Origin: HGM12587 sp964580255
GTDB taxonomy: Bacteria > Bacillota > Clostridia > Lachnospirales > Lachnospiraceae
Length of the DNA: 16,821 nt
Assembly: GCA_964580255.1 (NCBI GenBank)
Contig: CAZOJX010000029.1
Span: 1-16,821, forward strand
Direction: 5' to 3'
Positions 15,498 to 16,821 of this stretch are shown here, piece after piece. Numbering within the stretch: position 1 is the first letter of the stretch; each line of letters begins with the position of its first letter. The position numbers were made by a program, and so were the translations under genes. The notes beneath the pieces are model-generated. The model saw only the letters and a program-made list of their open reading frames with translations. It had not been told where the DNA came from and ran no database searches.

Positions 15498-16406
15498 ATG
15501 AAATACTATATTGGAATAGATGGCGGAGGCAGTAAGACAATTTTTGCAATTGCCGACGAAAATGGAAAAATTCTGGGTACAGTAAAATCAGGAAGTGCAT
15601 TTTATAAACAGATTGGAGAAGAAGGGGTCATAAATCTTCTAAGAAATGGAGTGCTGAAGGTCAGTACATTCGCAAAAGAAGAAAAAGTGGAAATTGCATC
15701 GGTATGTTTTGGAATGCCAGGATGGGGTGAGTCGCCTGTAAATGATAGAATTATGGAACAAAATCTTCATAGTGCATTTCCGGAATGGAACCTGAGTATT
15801 GTCAATGACTGTGAAGTTGGATGGGCAGGTTCTTTAATGGGAAAACCGGGAATTAATCTTGTAGCCGGAACCGGATCTATCGCTTTTGGGAAAAATGAGG
15901 CCGGAGAAACTGCCAGATGTGGAGGCTGGAGTGAATGGTTTTCAGATGAAGGATCTGGATATTGGCTTGGAATGAAATGTGTTCAGTTGTTTTCAAGACA
16001 ATCCGATGGACGGGATAAAAAGGGAGCGTTATATGAAATTGTCCGAAAAAATCTAAATATCTCTGTGGATGAAGAAATTATTGATTTGTTTGAAAAGGAA
16101 TATTTGCATAAAAGAGATAAAGTAGCATCATTGCAAAAGCTTTTACTGCAAGCAGCAAATGACGGAGATGTTTATGCAATCGCTGCGTATGAACATGCAG
16201 CTAAGGAACTGTATGAAATTGTCTGTGGAGTTCGTAATCAAATCTTTTCGGGCAAAAAGTGTTTAGTCTCCTGTTCAGGCGGGATTTTCAACGTGGGAGA
16301 CATGATTTGCAGACCACTTAGGAATCTTTTAGAAACAGATCATATGGAATTGATTGCGGCAGAAGCAGAGCCGTATGTAGGGGCTGTTTGGTTAGCTATG
16401 CATTAG
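15498..16406 (+). CDS. BadF/BadG/BcrA/BcrD-type sugar kinase (N-acetylglucosamine kinase-like)
   Basis: Cytosolic ATP-dependent kinase of 302 residues from the ASKHA superfamily. The phosphate-binding loop is IGIDGGGSKT (5-14). D104 in VNDCEVGWAG is the probable catalytic base. GTGSIAFG (124-131) and DEGSGYWLG (150-158) form the remaining nucleotide-binding parts. A C-terminal SCSGGIF motif completes the fold. Well-known relatives phosphorylate N-acetylglucosamine, glucosamine or related sugars, so it would trap a sugar freed by the upstream glycosidases. The acceptor cannot be read from the sequence, and galactose would be an unusual acceptor. AGAGGA at 15482-15487 lies 10 bases before ATG 15498; the frame is open from 15375, within the GH4 gene, but family similarity begins at MKYYIGIDGG. 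It is the last convincing gene before the terminator. Confidence 0.88.
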   Translation: MKYYIGIDGGGSKTIFAIADENGKILGTVKSGSAFYKQIGEEGVINLLRNGVLKVSTFAKEEKVEIASVCFGMPGWGESPVNDRIMEQNLHSAFPEWNLSIVNDCEVGWAGSLMGKPGINLVAGTGSIAFGKNEAGETARCGGWSEWFSDEGSGYWLGMKCVQLFSRQSDGRDKKGALYEIVRKNLNISVDEEIIDLFEKEYLHKRDKVASLQKLLLQAANDGDVYAIAAYEHAAKELYEIVCGVRNQIFSGKKCLVSCSGGIFNVGDMICRPLRNLLETDHMELIAAEAEPYVGAVWLAMH

Positions 16407-16572
16407 CATATTACAGATAAGAAAGTGGTAAGGAAAAATATATTTTTCGACAGTAGAAAATAGGAAAAGGATACACAGAAATAGAGAGTGAAATTGCGGC
16501 AAATCTTTCTTGGTTTTTACTACTGTTAAGACGTATTTCCTTTTGAATGCGGATAGTCTTGAATACTAAATA
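16407..16572. other. Untranslated 3' region of the locus
   Basis: Between the kinase stop codon and the terminator lie 166 AT-rich bases in which I see no gene and no convincing structure. TTTTTCGACAG (16443-16453) recurs exactly at 16767-16777. Confidence 0.6.
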
Positions 16573-16625
16573 AGAGCCATGGCTGTTGCTCCGAAAATGG
16601 AATAGCAATCGTGGCTCTCTTTTTT
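16573..16625 (+). terminator. Factor-independent terminator of the sugar-use genes
   Basis: AGAGCCA (16573-16579) pairs with TGGCTCT (16612-16618), and an inner stem joins TTGCT (16586-16590) with AGCAA (16604-16608) after a small asymmetric internal loop. The 3' arm runs directly into CTTTTTT (16619-16625). The combination of stable GC-containing stem and U tract makes this the best terminator in the window, and it stands after the last gene on the + strand. Confidence 0.85.
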
Positions 16626-16805
16626 GCGTACAAATACAAATCCAGTATTTGGAGAAAAGCATATGGATTTCTAAAAGGACAGGTCGCAGCAAGTGATGAA
16701 AACTGGAAAAAAATTTGTTTTTCTAATGAAATGAGAAAACTGGATTTTGTAGAAGGATTTAAAAAGTTTTTCGACAGAAGTAACGTTATCGAAGATATGA
16801 TATAG
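16626..16805 (+). pseudogene. Possible remnant of a coding region, unrecognised
   Basis: One frame is open from the terminator to TAG at 16803-16805 and reads like protein near its end (FVEGFKKFFDRSNVIEDMI). No start codon with a ribosome binding site precedes it: the GTG at 16611 lies inside the terminator stem and ATG 16731 has no Shine-Dalgarno sequence. It may be the tail of a decayed gene or a chance open frame. I do not recognise the family. Confidence 0.2.
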
Positions 16806-16821
16806 GAAGAAGGATGATTAG

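Noticed and set aside
16411..16692. Minus-strand open frame of 93 codons after the kinase gene
   Set aside because: It runs straight through the terminator stem-loop, has no ribosome binding site and reads as low-complexity hydrophobic sequence, so it is likely chance.
1..16821. CRISPR arrays, tRNA or rRNA genes, insertion sequences, phage genes
   Set aside because: I found no regularly spaced repeats, no RNA gene signatures and no transposase or phage motifs on either strand.

Overview
The window looks like a chromosomal carbohydrate-utilisation locus from a low-GC Gram-positive anaerobe, most likely a gut Clostridia / Lachnospiraceae-type bacterium. The reasons are the AT-rich codon use, strong AGGAGG-type ribosome binding sites, a lipoprotein solute-binding protein, a YesM/YesN-type two-component pair, and a CUT1 sugar importer that carries no ATPase gene of its own. 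The genus is not determinable from sequence alone. All twelve genes lie on the + strand and fill almost the whole window, followed by one convincing factor-independent terminator at 16573-16625.

Layout. (1) 125-4070, sensing: an AraC-type response regulator (YesN-like), an overlapping sensor histidine kinase (YesM-like) and a DUF624 membrane protein (YesL-like). (2) 4087-6205, first cytosolic enzymes: an alpha/beta-hydrolase of the acetyl-esterase type and a Gfo/Idh/MocA NAD(P)-dependent oxidoreductase with a five-cysteine set. (3) 6320-9756, import: two LplB/LplC-type permeases and a DUF3502-type lipoprotein binding protein. (4) 9861-16406, cytosolic breakdown: a right-handed beta-helix protein without signal peptide, a large GH2-family glycosidase, a GH4 alpha-galactosidase of the MelA type, and a BadF/BadG-type sugar kinase. 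The last 415 bases hold the terminator and a weak, possibly decayed reading frame.

How it may work: an extracellular sugar signal is sensed by the kinase and passed to the AraC-type regulator. An oligosaccharide is captured by the lipoprotein, imported by the two permeases (powered by a shared ATPase encoded elsewhere), deacetylated, oxidised or epimerised, cut by the GH2 and GH4 enzymes (and perhaps the beta-helix protein), and a released sugar is phosphorylated. No enzyme has a secretion signal, so processing appears wholly intracellular. The actual glycan is unknown; acetyl groups and alpha-galactosyl residues are the best-supported guesses.

Regulation: spacers between most genes are under 35 bases, but the four spacers on either side of the binding-protein gene, before GH2 and before the kinase are longer, and each contains a stem-loop. 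This suggests that transcript levels are tuned by attenuation or RNA processing, with the binding protein made in excess. The spacer before the permeases carries an imperfect direct repeat that could bind the AraC-type regulator.
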